Shown: positions 8,847 to 17,693, counted from the stretch's first letter. The stretch: 64,000 nt of DNA from Chitinophaga vietnamensis (GCF_902167635.1 NZ_CABHMS010000012.1:95591-159590), one strand, 5' to 3'. The notes: generated from the letters alone by a model not told the origin. Numbers and translations: made by a program.

Positions 8847-10253
8847 TTAGTTCAGTTCAGGTAATAATTGTGACAGGCTATTGTTGGCGTAGGCGGCCCT
8901 GAACAGGGCTTTCCAGGCAGCATCGCGGGTTTGCACCAGGTCTGTTTCTGCGCGGTTGAGCACAAACAGTGCGTTGGTAACCTCGATGATGTTGGTTAAG
9001 CCGGCTTTATACAACGCCATTTTCTGTACGGCGGCAGCACGGGCGGCGCCCAGCTGCAAGGGCAGCTCTTTCAGTTTATCCCTTGACGTTAGTATGTCGG
9101 CGCGCGACTGCTGCAGGAGCCCGTCGAGCGTGTTACGCGTGGTTTCCAGGTCGTGTTGTGCGGCGGCTGATTTGTAGCGTTGCACCGCGAGCTTGTCGCG
9201 CGTGTGTTTGATATCCACCAGGTTGTAGGTGATGCCTACGCCGAGCAGGTAGTTACGGCGGCTGTAGCCGAGGCCGCTCCAGAGGTTCTTGTCGTAGTAA
9301 TCATTGAAAGATCCGCTGGAACCGCGCATCCATCCGGCGGCGAGCAGGCTCACTTTAGGCAGATCCTTTTTGCGGATCACCTTTTCTTCTGCGCGCTGGC
9401 GCTGGTAAAGCGCTTCATAGTATTGCAGCATGGGATGACTGCTCATGGCAGTATCCATGGTATCGCCGGCGTTCAGCATCCCGATGAGGCGGGCGCCGTT
9501 GGCCGTGTCCGGGCGTACCAGCGCGGTATCCAGGCCGGTGAGCGTAGCAAGATGAATGCGTACCTGGTTGTACTGGTTGATCACATCGAGGAGGTTTAGC
9601 CTTGCTTTGGACAGCTCTGCTGCCGCGATGGCGCTGTCTACGCCAGGTTTGAGGCCATGCAATACGATGGCGGTAACGGCCCGCTGTACTTCTGCCGTAC
9701 GGCGGATATTATCTTCCTGTATCTTCCTTAATTCGTATAGGCGTAACAGTTCGAGATAGTCCTGTATAACGGTGGCGGTAAGCTGGTTGGCGGTATTGTC
9801 CAGGTCGGCCTGTTCTGCGTGCAGCGCGGATTGCGCTGCCTGCCGCTGGCTGCCATAGGCGCCGAAGTTGTAGATCTCCCATTGCATTTCTGCCATCGCG
9901 ATGTTGCCGCTCATCAGCTGATCACTGTTGTTGGCACGGATACCGCCGGAGGTAGAGGGGATCATGCCCATGGTAAAATAAGATCCATAGATACCGTTGT
10001 CGGTACCGGCGTTCACTTGTTCATGTAATTTCAATGCAGGATACCAGTTGTGTTTAACATCGGTGATCGCTGCTTCTCCGGCCTTGATCAAAGCCTGTTT
10101 CGATTGTATAGCCGGATAGTGCGCCAGCGTGAGCGCAATCGCCTGGTGCAGGGAAAGGCTGTCTGCCACCGGCTTTGCAAAGAGTGCCGTGCAGGATATC
10201 ACACCTAGTGATAGCAGCATAAGCCCCCTCTTTGCGAAGGTATGCATGTTCAT
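8847..10253 (-). CDS. TolC family outer-membrane efflux channel
   Basis: A 468-residue outer-membrane factor with a signal peptide ending at about ALFA-KP (residue 26). It shows the duplicated alpha-helical barrel pattern of TolC: long Ala/Gln/Leu-rich helices (for example QAAQSALHAEQADLDNTANQ) and a strand region near YNLVDIKHT. It supplies the exit duct for the downstream pump and adaptor, and its gene is the first of the three. A second ATG two codons in (10247) is an equally plausible start. No regulator gene adjoins the operon. Confidence 0.92.
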   Translation of the reverse strand: MNMHTFAKRGLMLLSLGVISCTALFAKPVADSLSLHQAIALTLAHYPAIQSKQALIKAGEAAITDVKHNWYPALKLHEQVNAGTDNGIYGSYFTMGMIPSTSGGIRANNSDQLMSGNIAMAEMQWEIYNFGAYGSQRQAAQSALHAEQADLDNTANQLTATVIQDYLELLRLYELRKIQEDNIRRTAEVQRAVTAIVLHGLKPGVDSAIAAAELSKARLNLLDVINQYNQVRIHLATLTGLDTALVRPDTANGARLIGMLNAGDTMDTAMSSHPMLQYYEALYQRQRAEEKVIRKKDLPKVSLLAAGWMRGSSGSFNDYYDKNLWSGLGYSRRNYLLGVGITYNLVDIKHTRDKLAVQRYKSAAAQHDLETTRNTLDGLLQQSRADILTSRDKLKELPLQLGAARAAAVQKMALYKAGLTNIIEVTNALFVLNRAETDLVQTRDAAWKALFRAAYANNSLSQLLPELN

Positions 10254-10323
10254 AAGTTCACATTATTTAACGGGCCCCGCAGGTTGCGGCGCGTCAGAAA
10301 AGAAAAAAGACAGGTTCGTGAGA

Positions 10324-10686
10324 TCAGGCTATGGGCGGGCCTCTCCAGCTGCGGAGCGGTATAGGTACATGGAGATACCTGTTTTGATGATATCCTTTGC
10401 GGGTGCGTTGTACGTAGATAAAACGATTGCGGCAGGTGGTGACAGTAACGGCGCAGGCCTGGTCGTTATAGTCGTTGATGCCTACCGGACGGCGTTTGAA
10501 TTTCTCGACGGTCTGGCGATAGCGCGCCTGTGGTTTTATTGCCGGAACAGGATGGCCATAAGCCAGTGAGGAAGATAAAGCGGGAAGATGATACGGCGTA
10601 CTGGTAGCAACACCATGACCTTCCTGCGAAAGAGGCAGGATAAATACGGTGATGAGTACCAGGAATATTTGCCGCAATAACCTCAA
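10324..10686 (-). CDS. Possible small secreted protein upstream of the efflux operon
   Basis: A 120-residue open frame that would need a TTG start. Its first 20 residues (MRLLRQIFLVLITVFILPLS) look like a signal peptide, and the rest is basic and rich in Arg, Tyr and Pro with no domain I recognise. It lies 70 bp before the TolC-like gene on the same strand and could be its operon leader gene. The non-ATG start and unusual composition mean it could also be chance. Nothing else is evident in the 10254-10773 spacer. Confidence 0.35.
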   Translation of the reverse strand: MRLLRQIFLVLITVFILPLSQEGHGVATSTPYHLPALSSSLAYGHPVPAIKPQARYRQTVEKFKRRPVGINDYNDQACAVTVTTCRNRFIYVQRTRKGYHQNRYLHVPIPLRSWRGPPIA

Positions 10687-10773
10687 CAGAACATAAAATT
10701 TGGAGCTACTAAGGTATTCAATGATGAGTTGTTGTGTCCCTGTAGCGAGCGGATTTAAGGAGATTTTAATGTT

Positions 10774-11592
10774 TTAGAAGAAGCACACAAGGCCCAGTTC
10801 TTCCATTTTGTGCATGGCATTGGCGAGCCTGAAATCCTGCATGGACAAGCACGTGAAGGCCTGGTACTCATCGATGGCGGTGCCGGTGGCCACTATTTTC
10901 AATTCGTATTCCACCAGTTGATGGTTGACAAAGTCAAGTAGTGCTTTCGCAAAATCGGGAGCGGCGAGGATATCTTCATATGCTTCTGCGGAAGGTACTT
11001 CCAGCACGGCGCCGGCATCTTGCAGTGGCGTCAGTTCGTTGAGGGAGTAGATGCCTGTATCGGTCAGTTCCTGCCATTCAAAATCGGCCAGGTTGCCGGT
11101 ATTCTGCAAGGCGAGCGAGAGCTCCTCCCAGATGCTTGAGGGATCAGGGCGTATCACTTCCGGCAGCAGGGCGATCTGCTCTTCTGCCTCATCCTCCTGG
11201 AAAATATCCAGGTAGAGCTGCGCCAGCGAATCATGGGCATTACCGAGGCCTTTCAGCTTCTCCCGGATCCGCAGCTCGCGGAGCAGGTTGTGCCATCGCA
11301 GCATCAGCTCATCTTCATCTTCTTCCTGCATATCATCCGGTATCAGCCTGGCTTTTTCGTGCAGCTTGTAATTGTCGAGACGGTTTTTCCTTATCTGTAG
11401 CGTCTCTCCGGCGAAACTCAGCTCATAGGAAGCATGACTCAGGAAAGCCGTACCAATCAGTATCTTATCCCTGAATATCTCATGGATCACATCTTCTTTC
11501 GTATCGTAATAAGAATTGCCGGTGTCTTTACCATAGGTGGAGGTGAGCCAGATAAAATCTTCGCGGGAGATGTTTACTGATCGGTGTGCCAT
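10774..11592 (-). CDS. Hypothetical acidic cytoplasmic protein
   Basis: A 272-residue protein with ATG start and no signal peptide or membrane segment. It is strongly acidic, with a run DDMQEEDEDELMLRW near residue 90 and a predicted all-helical C-terminal half. I do not recognise the family. It is divergently arranged with the aldo/keto reductase gene (72 bp between starts), so the spacer probably holds both promoters. Coding appears genuine from its length and normal codon composition. Confidence 0.75.
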   Translation of the reverse strand: MAHRSVNISREDFIWLTSTYGKDTGNSYYDTKEDVIHEIFRDKILIGTAFLSHASYELSFAGETLQIRKNRLDNYKLHEKARLIPDDMQEEDEDELMLRWHNLLRELRIREKLKGLGNAHDSLAQLYLDIFQEDEAEEQIALLPEVIRPDPSSIWEELSLALQNTGNLADFEWQELTDTGIYSLNELTPLQDAGAVLEVPSAEAYEDILAAPDFAKALLDFVNHQLVEYELKIVATGTAIDEYQAFTCLSMQDFRLANAMHKMEELGLVCFF

Positions 11593-11664
11593 ATAAGGAT
11601 GAATGTATAAACAACAAAAGTAACTAAATTACAATAGCATTTTTGGAAGTAAAAATTTAATCTT

Positions 11665-12612
11665 ATGGAAAAACGGAAACTGGGACGGTCAGGGCTGGAA
11701 GTGGCGCCCCTGGCCTTTGGCGGCAATGTATTCGGTTGGTCGGCCGATGCATCCACTTCTTTCTCCCTGCTCGATGAATTCACCGGCAACGGTTTCAACC
11801 TGGTAGATACGGCGGATGTCTATTCCCGCTGGGCGCCGGGCAATAAAGGCGGTGAATCCGAAACGATCATTGGTCAATGGATGAAGCAGCGCGGCAACCG
11901 CAATCATGTGATCGTTGCCACTAAAGCCGGCGCCGACATGGGCCTCGGCGATGGTAAAAATGTAAGCAAGGCCTATATCCTCAAAGCAGCGGAAGCCTCC
12001 TTAAAGCGCCTGCAAACAGACTATATTGATCTTTATCAAACGCACTACGACAACGAATCTACGCCGGTAGAAGAAACGCTGGAAGCCTATGCCGAGCTCG
12101 TAAAAGCCGGCAAAGTGCGCGCCATCGGCGCCTCTAACATGAGCGCTGCCCGCCTGCTGGAAAGTTTGCGTGCCAGCGAAAAAAATCACTATCCGCGCTA
12201 CAATACCTTCCAGCCCGAATACAACCTGTACGACCGCGCCGGCTATGAAGCCGAGCTGGCAAAGATTTGCACCGACAACGAGATCGGCGTGATCAGCTAC
12301 TACTCGCTGGCCAGCGGCTTCCTCAGCGGCAAATACCGCACGCCCGCAGACGTACAAAAAAGCAGCGCCCGCGGCCAGAAAGCCCTCGGCTACCTGAACG
12401 ACAAAGGCCAACGTATCCTGGCAGTACTGGATCAACTCGCCGCCAAATACAACGCTACACCAGCGGGCATCTCACTGGCATGGCTCCTCACCCGTCCCGC
12501 CATCGTAGCGCCCATTGCCAGCGCCACCAACAAAGCGCAACTGCATGAACTGATGCAGGGCGTAACATTGTCCCTCGCTCCTGAAGACGTTGCGGCGCTA
12601 AACGCCGCGTAG
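11665..12612 (+). CDS. Aldo/keto reductase
   Basis: A 315-residue (alpha/beta)8-barrel NADP(H)-dependent oxidoreductase. The catalytic tetrad is visible in order: Asp and Tyr in DTADVYSRW (about residues 49-54), Lys in VATKAG, and His in YQTHYDN. The C-terminal segment RPAIVAPIASATNKAQL is the usual cofactor-phosphate loop. The length suits the family. It belongs to the YajO/Tas-like group by general appearance, but the carbonyl substrate is unknown. The stop codon is 3 bp from a giant inverted repeat that separates it from the convergent methyltransferase gene. Confidence 0.93.
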   Translation: MEKRKLGRSGLEVAPLAFGGNVFGWSADASTSFSLLDEFTGNGFNLVDTADVYSRWAPGNKGGESETIIGQWMKQRGNRNHVIVATKAGADMGLGDGKNVSKAYILKAAEASLKRLQTDYIDLYQTHYDNESTPVEETLEAYAELVKAGKVRAIGASNMSAARLLESLRASEKNHYPRYNTFQPEYNLYDRAGYEAELAKICTDNEIGVISYYSLASGFLSGKYRTPADVQKSSARGQKALGYLNDKGQRILAVLDQLAAKYNATPAGISLAWLLTRPAIVAPIASATNKAQLHELMQGVTLSLAPEDVAALNAA

Positions 12613-12615
12613 TTT

Positions 12616-12844
12616 GTCTTGCTCAGGATTATAAGGATTGAAAGGATGACCAGGATTTTTTTACTGGATTAAAAAAGATTAAAGGAGATGAACGGGAAGA
12701 CCTTTACGACGATAGCCCTTGAAGCGCTTTGAGCGCTTCAAGGGCTGGAACCTCATTGATCTCCTCTTCCATCTTCTTTAATCTTTTTTAATCCAGTAAA
12801 AAAATCCTGGTAATCCTTTCAATCCTTATAATCCTGAGCAAGAC
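12616..12844. repeat. Giant hairpin with 9-nt periodic arms and palindromic core (copy 1)
   Basis: Two 74-bp arms (12616-12689 and 12771-12844) are inverted copies with two mismatches. Nested at the centre is a second palindrome at 12715-12745, with 14-nt arms GCCCTTGAAGCGCT and its complement around TTG. The outer arm is made of degenerate 9-mers: AGGATTATA, AGGATTGAA, AGGATGACC, AGGATTTTT, then GGATTAAAA, AAGATTAAA. The element fills the space between two convergent stop codons exactly, sharing one base with the methyltransferase stop. It would act as a bidirectional transcription barrier. The core recurs at 17079 and 63991. Confidence 0.85.
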
Positions 12845-14004
12845 TACCTTCTCGTGCCTTCGTACAGTTCGTACTCGAGCAGGCGGCAGTCGATGGTGCT
12901 AGTGTAGAATTCGATGCGGCGACTGGCTTTGAGGCCGATCTTTTTGGCGAGATCGAGGTTGCCGGTGAAGATGTAGCCGTGGTAGCCGCGGCATTTTTGT
13001 TTCATGAAGTCGCCAATGCGGGCGTAGGTGGTTTCAAGGGCGGTAAGCTCTCCAAGGCGGAGGCCGTATTCCGGATTCATATATACGACACCGTTAGTAC
13101 CTTCGGGCACTTCGGTGGCGGCGAAGTCGCATACTTTGAAAGTGATCATATCATCTACGCCGGCGGCACGGGCGTTTTTGCGGGCATTCACGATGGCGGC
13201 CTCGCTGAGGTCTGTAGCGATGATGCGTAGGCCGGGCACTTCTTTGATCTGCTTTTCCAGCTCGCCACGTTCCTGGAGGTAGAGGGCGTCGTTATAGCCG
13301 CGCAGGTGCATGAAAGCGTAGTTATCGCGGAAAAGGCCCGGACGGCTGTTAGTGGCGATCAGCGCTGCTTCAATGGCAACGGTGCCGGAGCCGCACATCG
13401 GGTTGATGAAGGGCGATTGGCGATCCCACTTGGTAGCCAGGATGGTGGCGGCGGCCAGCGCTTCCAGCATGGGCGCGCGGCCAGGTATCTTGCGGTAGCC
13501 ATGACGGGCCAGCGAATCGCCGGAAGTATCGATGAACACTTCGGCATGTTCATTTTTCCAGAAGAGATGTATTACGGCGCCGGTAAGTTCCGCACCGGTA
13601 GAAGGCCGCTTACCGGTTTTCTCGCGCAAACGGTCTACCACAGCGTCTTTCACGCGCAGGTTGGCAAACATGCTGTTGTTGATGGTATCGTTGAGCACAT
13701 TGCTGGTGATAGAGAAATAGCCATCATCAGGCAAGATGGTTTCCCAGGGGTATGATTTCAGTTCGCGGTAGATATCATCTGCATCGCGGGCCTCGAATTG
13801 TTTCAGGCTGTAGAGCACCTGGCTGGCGCAACGCAGCTGCAGGTTCAAACGGATACATTCATTGATGGATGCCTGCAAGCGCACGCCTGTCACAAAAGTC
13901 TCTTCCACCGTAAAGCCCAACTCTTTTACTTCCTGTTCCAGGTACGGTGTGAGGCGCTTGTTACAAGTGATGGTAACGGCGCCGGTGGTAGTGTATAAAG
14001 CCAT
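12844..14004 (-). CDS. THUMP-domain RNA methyltransferase, RlmL N-terminal-half type
   Basis: A 386-residue SAM-dependent methyltransferase predicted to make m2G in rRNA. Residues 1-165 contain a ferredoxin-like plus THUMP region for RNA binding. A Rossmann-fold methyltransferase domain follows, with motif NPMCGSGTVAIEAAL near residue 200 and the acidic motif IIATDLSEAAI near 260. The catalytic motif is NPEYG rather than the usual NPPYG of RlmL/TrmN-like enzymes. I believe this variant occurs in Bacteroidota homologues, but that needs checking. It is the last gene of a tight minus-strand group, 19 bp after the methionine aminopeptidase gene. Confidence 0.9.
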   Translation of the reverse strand: MALYTTTGAVTITCNKRLTPYLEQEVKELGFTVEETFVTGVRLQASINECIRLNLQLRCASQVLYSLKQFEARDADDIYRELKSYPWETILPDDGYFSITSNVLNDTINNSMFANLRVKDAVVDRLREKTGKRPSTGAELTGAVIHLFWKNEHAEVFIDTSGDSLARHGYRKIPGRAPMLEALAAATILATKWDRQSPFINPMCGSGTVAIEAALIATNSRPGLFRDNYAFMHLRGYNDALYLQERGELEKQIKEVPGLRIIATDLSEAAIVNARKNARAAGVDDMITFKVCDFAATEVPEGTNGVVYMNPEYGLRLGELTALETTYARIGDFMKQKCRGYHGYIFTGNLDLAKKIGLKASRRIEFYTSTIDCRLLEYELYEGTRR

Positions 14005-14023
14005 AATGGCCGCAAATTACCAA

Positions 14024-14788
14024 TTAATTCCAGATTTCGTTGGCAGCAGTGAGGATCACAGGTGCGCCATCAGTGATCATGATCGTATGTTCATGCTGTG
14101 CAACGAAGCCGCCTTTGTTGCCGGTGAGCGTCCAGCCATCTCTTTCCTGGTTGGCGAAATTGGAAGCCGTGGAAATAAATGTTTCGATGGCTACGATGCT
14201 ATTGCGCTTGAAGCGGCCCCTGTTGGCAGGCTCGTAGCAGTTGAGAATATCTTCCGGCGATTCGTGCAGGCTGCGTCCAACGCCATGGCCGGCCAGGTTG
14301 CGGATCACGGTATAGCCGGATTTCCGCGCTTCTGATTCGATCAATTTGCCAACATCGCTGATGCGCACCCCGCCTTTGATCAGGTGGATGGCCTTGTGCA
14401 AAATACGTTTGGAGGTATCGATCAAAGGCTGATGACCATGCAGGTCCTGGCCCAATACAAAAGAACCGCCGTTGTCGGACCAATAGCCATCCAGTTCTGC
14501 AGACACATCTACATTCACCAGATCGCCTTCCTGTAATATTTTATGGGAAGATGGGATACCGTGCGCGATTTCTTTGTTGACGCTGATGCAGGTCCAGCCG
14601 GGAAAGCCGTATGTGAGCTTCGGGGCCGAGCGCGCACCGTACTGCTTTAATATCTCACCACCGTATTCATCCAGCTCTTGGGCGGTCATACCAGGTTTCG
14701 CATAGTTGCGCATTTCTTTCAGCGTTACACCTACCACTTCGCTGATGCGCTTCATTCCGTTTAACTCTGTCTCTGATGTAATCGACAT
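14024..14788 (-). CDS. map: Type I methionine aminopeptidase
   Basis: A 254-residue metallopeptidase that removes the N-terminal Met from new proteins. The pita-bread fold is marked by the metal ligands: two Asp in LVNVDVSAELDGYWSDNGGS (about residues 91-104), His in GHGVGRSLHESP (about 168), Glu in VAIETFIS and Glu in the C-terminal half. Length and order match type I enzymes without an N-terminal extension. It sits between the phosphotransferase and methyltransferase genes with short gaps (27 and 19 bp), so they are likely cotranscribed. It may be one of several Map paralogues in the genome. Confidence 0.95.
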   Translation of the reverse strand: MSITSETELNGMKRISEVVGVTLKEMRNYAKPGMTAQELDEYGGEILKQYGARSAPKLTYGFPGWTCISVNKEIAHGIPSSHKILQEGDLVNVDVSAELDGYWSDNGGSFVLGQDLHGHQPLIDTSKRILHKAIHLIKGGVRISDVGKLIESEARKSGYTVIRNLAGHGVGRSLHESPEDILNCYEPANRGRFKRNSIVAIETFISTASNFANQERDGWTLTGNKGGFVAQHEHTIMITDGAPVILTAANEIWN

Positions 14789-14815
14789 AATATCTTTTTT
14801 CTAAAGTTACTGAAT

Positions 14816-15826
14816 TTACTGCGATTGCATTACAGGCTGCTCCAACAATTGTTGCAGAAGGCCGATCCGCTCTTTCACGAAACGGGGATTGAAATAGTGA
14901 TGGGTATAATCGTCGTAGGTTTCATATTGAAATTGCAGGTAACGCAGCAGTAGCATGAAACCCAAGAGTGGCAAGGCTTTCACTTCATCGTCGGAGAAAC
15001 TCCTCACCTGCCGGTAATGCGTTATGAACCATTGCATGCTGTGCTGAAAATCTGCTGCTGTGATACGCTTCATGGAAAGCAACATTACATAGAAGGTATA
15101 CAAACTGGCTGGATCATAGGCGAGGTAACCTTCTCCCGCAAAATCAAAATCAAAAACGGTGATGCCGTTCTGCTCATCGAAAAAGTAGTTGTGCGGGAAA
15201 TAATCAAAATGGCAATATCCCCTGCTGAAATGCTGTGGCTGCAGGGCTTCCAGGTTTCTCAACACATCGGCAGCGGCGGTTTTGAGCCATTCGTATTCCG
15301 TCGTGTAGCCGTACTCGTTAAACATGGGTTCCAGTACGCGGAGCGGCTCCCACACGGTGGTAGCTGCGGTGTATACCGGCCGCGGATAAGGGACGCGCGC
15401 ATCGGCAAGGATATTGTGCTGAAAGGCCATTTCATGTGCCAGGACTTTCAGCTGCGCATCGCTCAATATCGTTTCGCGCTGCCCTTTGGCGAAAGTGTAC
15501 ACCACGCCATAGCGCCGGCCTTCCGCGGCATTGAATGCCTGGATACTGTTGCCGTGCAGGTCTTGCAGCGCATAAGAGACTTTGGCGCCTTTCTTTCGCA
15601 GGAGTTCGAGCAATGCTATTTCGCCGCTGATCTCTTCTTTAGTGCGGTGCACCGTCCGGAAAATTTTCAAGATATATTTATCCGTCTGGTTGCTGAGCAT
15701 ATACGTATCGCTCACGCCCCTTTGGAGGAATTTACATGATAAGCCGCTAAAGCCGTAATCCTTTTCTATCCTGTGTTTCAGGGCAACTGAGGATAAAGTG
15801 GAGTATTGGGTAGGGAACAGTTCCAT
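14816..15826 (-). CDS. APH/choline kinase-type phosphotransferase
   Basis: A 336-residue protein of the protein kinase-like aminoglycoside phosphotransferase superfamily. The catalytic loop reads YCHFDYFPHNYF (HxDxxxxN pattern, near residue 205) and the metal-binding DFDFAG follows about 15 residues later. The N-terminus has a kinase-like lobe with a conserved lysine (YILKIFR). The family also includes homoserine kinase II and small-molecule kinases, and nothing here picks a substrate. A role in antibiotic resistance should not be assumed. It is cotranscribed with the HGSNAT-like gene upstream (33-bp gap) and map downstream. Confidence 0.85.
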   Translation of the reverse strand: MELFPTQYSTLSSVALKHRIEKDYGFSGLSCKFLQRGVSDTYMLSNQTDKYILKIFRTVHRTKEEISGEIALLELLRKKGAKVSYALQDLHGNSIQAFNAAEGRRYGVVYTFAKGQRETILSDAQLKVLAHEMAFQHNILADARVPYPRPVYTAATTVWEPLRVLEPMFNEYGYTTEYEWLKTAAADVLRNLEALQPQHFSRGYCHFDYFPHNYFFDEQNGITVFDFDFAGEGYLAYDPASLYTFYVMLLSMKRITAADFQHSMQWFITHYRQVRSFSDDEVKALPLLGFMLLLRYLQFQYETYDDYTHHYFNPRFVKERIGLLQQLLEQPVMQSQ

Positions 15827-15859
15827 TTACTATATCGAATTTTATTTTCTGCGAGATGA

Positions 15860-16972
15860 TCAGATCTTGACGATCACATTTTTGCGATACATCCAGATGA
15901 TGGGCAGGAAGATGAGCAGCACGAGGAACAAAGCCGCGCCCAGCGAAGCATTCAAAGGAGATAACCAGGAGCTGAACCAGTTTTCGTATAGCCAGTGCTG
16001 TAAGGTGCCGCCGCTTATTTTGATGGTATTGAAAAGTCGTGGTACGAGACCGGAGAGCACATAAGCCGTGATGGCATTGCGTCCGAAGGCGACAAAAAAG
16101 GTCAGGTATTTTTTTCTTCTCTGTACATCGATGAGCCAGTAACAGGCAGCGAGGGCCATGGTGGCCAATCCGCCGGTGTATAACACAAAGGAGCTGGTCC
16201 AGAGGGATTTATTGATCGGGAAGAAAGTATCCCAGATAAGCGCCAGTATCACGGCGGCGAATCCATATACGAACATCCAGGTTACTTTTACCGCATCATC
16301 GCGGTCTTTGCGGCGCAGCCAGGCGCCAACGAGCACGCCAAAGAGGCCGGTGCTTATAGCTGGGACGGTGCTGAGCAAGCCTTCCGGATCCCAGGTTTTG
16401 CTTTGCGCCCAAAGGTGCGCCGGTGTGAAAACGAGGCGGTCGATCCATGCAGCGAGATTAGTTTCCGGCTCCATATTGGGAGCGCCTGTGCCAGGCACTG
16501 GCACAACATTCATCAGCAGATAATAGATCACCAGCAGGCTGCCGAAGATCCATATCTGCGTGCGGCGACTGGTTTTAATAAAGAGAATAGCACAGATGGC
16601 AAACACCACCCCTATGCGCTGTAATACGCCAGGGAAGCGGAGATGCGCAAAGTCCCAGGAAAACATGATCCTTAACAACAGGCCCAGGCCAATGATGATC
16701 AATGCACGCCGTAAGGCCTGCAAGATAAGACGCCGGTGTTGTGAAGTATCTTCGCGGCGCGTACCCAATGCATACGGGATCGATACGCCTGCGATGAAAA
16801 GGAAGAAAGGAAAAATAAGGTCAGTGGGCGTACAGCCATTCCATTTGCTGTGCTCCAAAGGTGCATACACATGGTTCCAGTCGCCGGGGTTATTCACCAT
16901 GATCATGGCGGCTACAGTTACACCCCGAAAAAAATCCAGCGATAATAATCTTGCAGTAACGGGTTTAGTCAT
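15860..16972 (-). CDS. HGSNAT-like (NagX/DUF5009) membrane acyltransferase
   Basis: A 370-residue inner-membrane protein with about ten helices. The N-terminal signature LLSLDFFRGVTVAAMIMVN followed by CTPTDLIFPFFLFIAG is characteristic of the heparan-alpha-glucosaminide N-acetyltransferase-like family. Related bacterial proteins are thought to move acetyl groups onto amino sugars at the membrane. Start 16972 (ATG, MTKPVTARLL) is chosen because the upstream in-frame extension runs into the neighbouring giant inverted repeat. It heads the group HGSNAT-like, phosphotransferase, map, methyltransferase. A role in GlcNAc handling is an inference from the family. Confidence 0.87.
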   Translation of the reverse strand: MTKPVTARLLSLDFFRGVTVAAMIMVNNPGDWNHVYAPLEHSKWNGCTPTDLIFPFFLFIAGVSIPYALGTRREDTSQHRRLILQALRRALIIIGLGLLLRIMFSWDFAHLRFPGVLQRIGVVFAICAILFIKTSRRTQIWIFGSLLVIYYLLMNVVPVPGTGAPNMEPETNLAAWIDRLVFTPAHLWAQSKTWDPEGLLSTVPAISTGLFGVLVGAWLRRKDRDDAVKVTWMFVYGFAAVILALIWDTFFPINKSLWTSSFVLYTGGLATMALAACYWLIDVQRRKKYLTFFVAFGRNAITAYVLSGLVPRLFNTIKISGGTLQHWLYENWFSSWLSPLNASLGAALFLVLLIFLPIIWMYRKNVIVKI

Positions 16973-17016
16973 ATAAAGGTTGATATCCGCTAAATATAGA
17001 AAAAAAAATTTGCCTG

Positions 17017-17184
17017 GACCAGGATTAAACGGATTAATAAGATTACCCTGATTTAACGCGAAGATCAACGAGGTTCAAGCCCTTGAAGCGCTTTGAGCGC
17101 TTCAAGGGCTTCTTCGCTTAAATCCGCCACCAGCGATCTTCGCGTTAAATCAGGGTAATCTTATAAATCCGTTTAATCCTGGTC
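17017..17184. repeat. Giant hairpin with 9-nt periodic arms and palindromic core (copy 2)
   Basis: Two 50-bp arms (17017-17066 and 17135-17184) are inverted copies with about one mismatch. The arm reads as successive 9-mers AGGATTAAA, CGGATTAAT, AAGATTACC, CTGATTTAA, CGCGAAGAT. The central palindrome at 17079-17109 is the same 31 bp as in copy 1 (12715-12745), although the outer arms differ. The element ends exactly at the stop codon of the upstream gene (17185) and lies between genes on the same strand. Confidence 0.85.
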
Positions 17185-17673
17185 TCATTTGAATTGTTGC
17201 GCGATATACTTGCAATAGTCCGCGTACTGCGCCTGTTGTGACGGCGGATAGGTGATCATCACCGTTTGCCATACCCAGGTATTTTTGCCGGTATCTCCGG
17301 GATAGCTGATCTTCCTCTTCAATGTTTTCCGGTACACGATATTACCATCTCTGTTAGTGCCGGACATGATCAGGTAATCTGGTTTGATCACTTTATACGC
17401 TACCTTGAGGTCAAAGGCATAGTCTTCAAACTGCTGACTGGTGGTAGTTCCTGTCTCTTCAAGCACAAGGGAGCCGTAGGTGATGATCTCGGCCTGACCA
17501 TCTTTGGCGACGAACTTTCTGCCATCGCCATTAAAGGATTCGGGTTGTGCAGTAAAATCTTTCGGGTACAACATGCTGATATGAAAACGCGCGTTGAAAT
17601 AGTTGTTATACTGCTGGGCCAACAACGGAACTGCGAAGAGCAAGGCAGCGATCAATGAATATAATTTCCTCAT
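17185..17673 (-). CDS. Small secreted protein of unknown function
   Basis: A 162-residue exported protein with a clear signal peptide (MRKLYSLIAALLFAVPLLAQ, cleavage after about residue 20). The mature part is a mixed alpha/beta fold with pattern FHISMLYPKDFTAQP and FEDYAFDLKVAYKVI that resembles PsbP/MOG1-like lipoprotein domains seen in stress-related proteins, but this is only an impression. The start at 17673 is chosen over 17763 because it places the signal peptide first. It follows the DUF4349 gene by 20 bp, so the two are likely cotranscribed. Its stop codon abuts the giant inverted repeat. Confidence 0.75.
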   Translation of the reverse strand: MRKLYSLIAALLFAVPLLAQQYNNYFNARFHISMLYPKDFTAQPESFNGDGRKFVAKDGQAEIITYGSLVLEETGTTTSQQFEDYAFDLKVAYKVIKPDYLIMSGTNRDGNIVYRKTLKRKISYPGDTGKNTWVWQTVMITYPPSQQAQYADYCKYIAQQFK

Positions 17674-17693
17674 AGGAGTAAAGATAATTTTTT

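Noticed and set aside
14816-15826. Aminoglycoside resistance gene
   Set aside because: The fold is APH-like, but housekeeping neighbours and the wide range of the family give no reason to call it a resistance gene.
16973-17068. N-terminal extension of the HGSNAT-like protein
   Set aside because: The extension would be encoded by the giant inverted repeat; the ATG at 16972 gives the standard family N-terminus.
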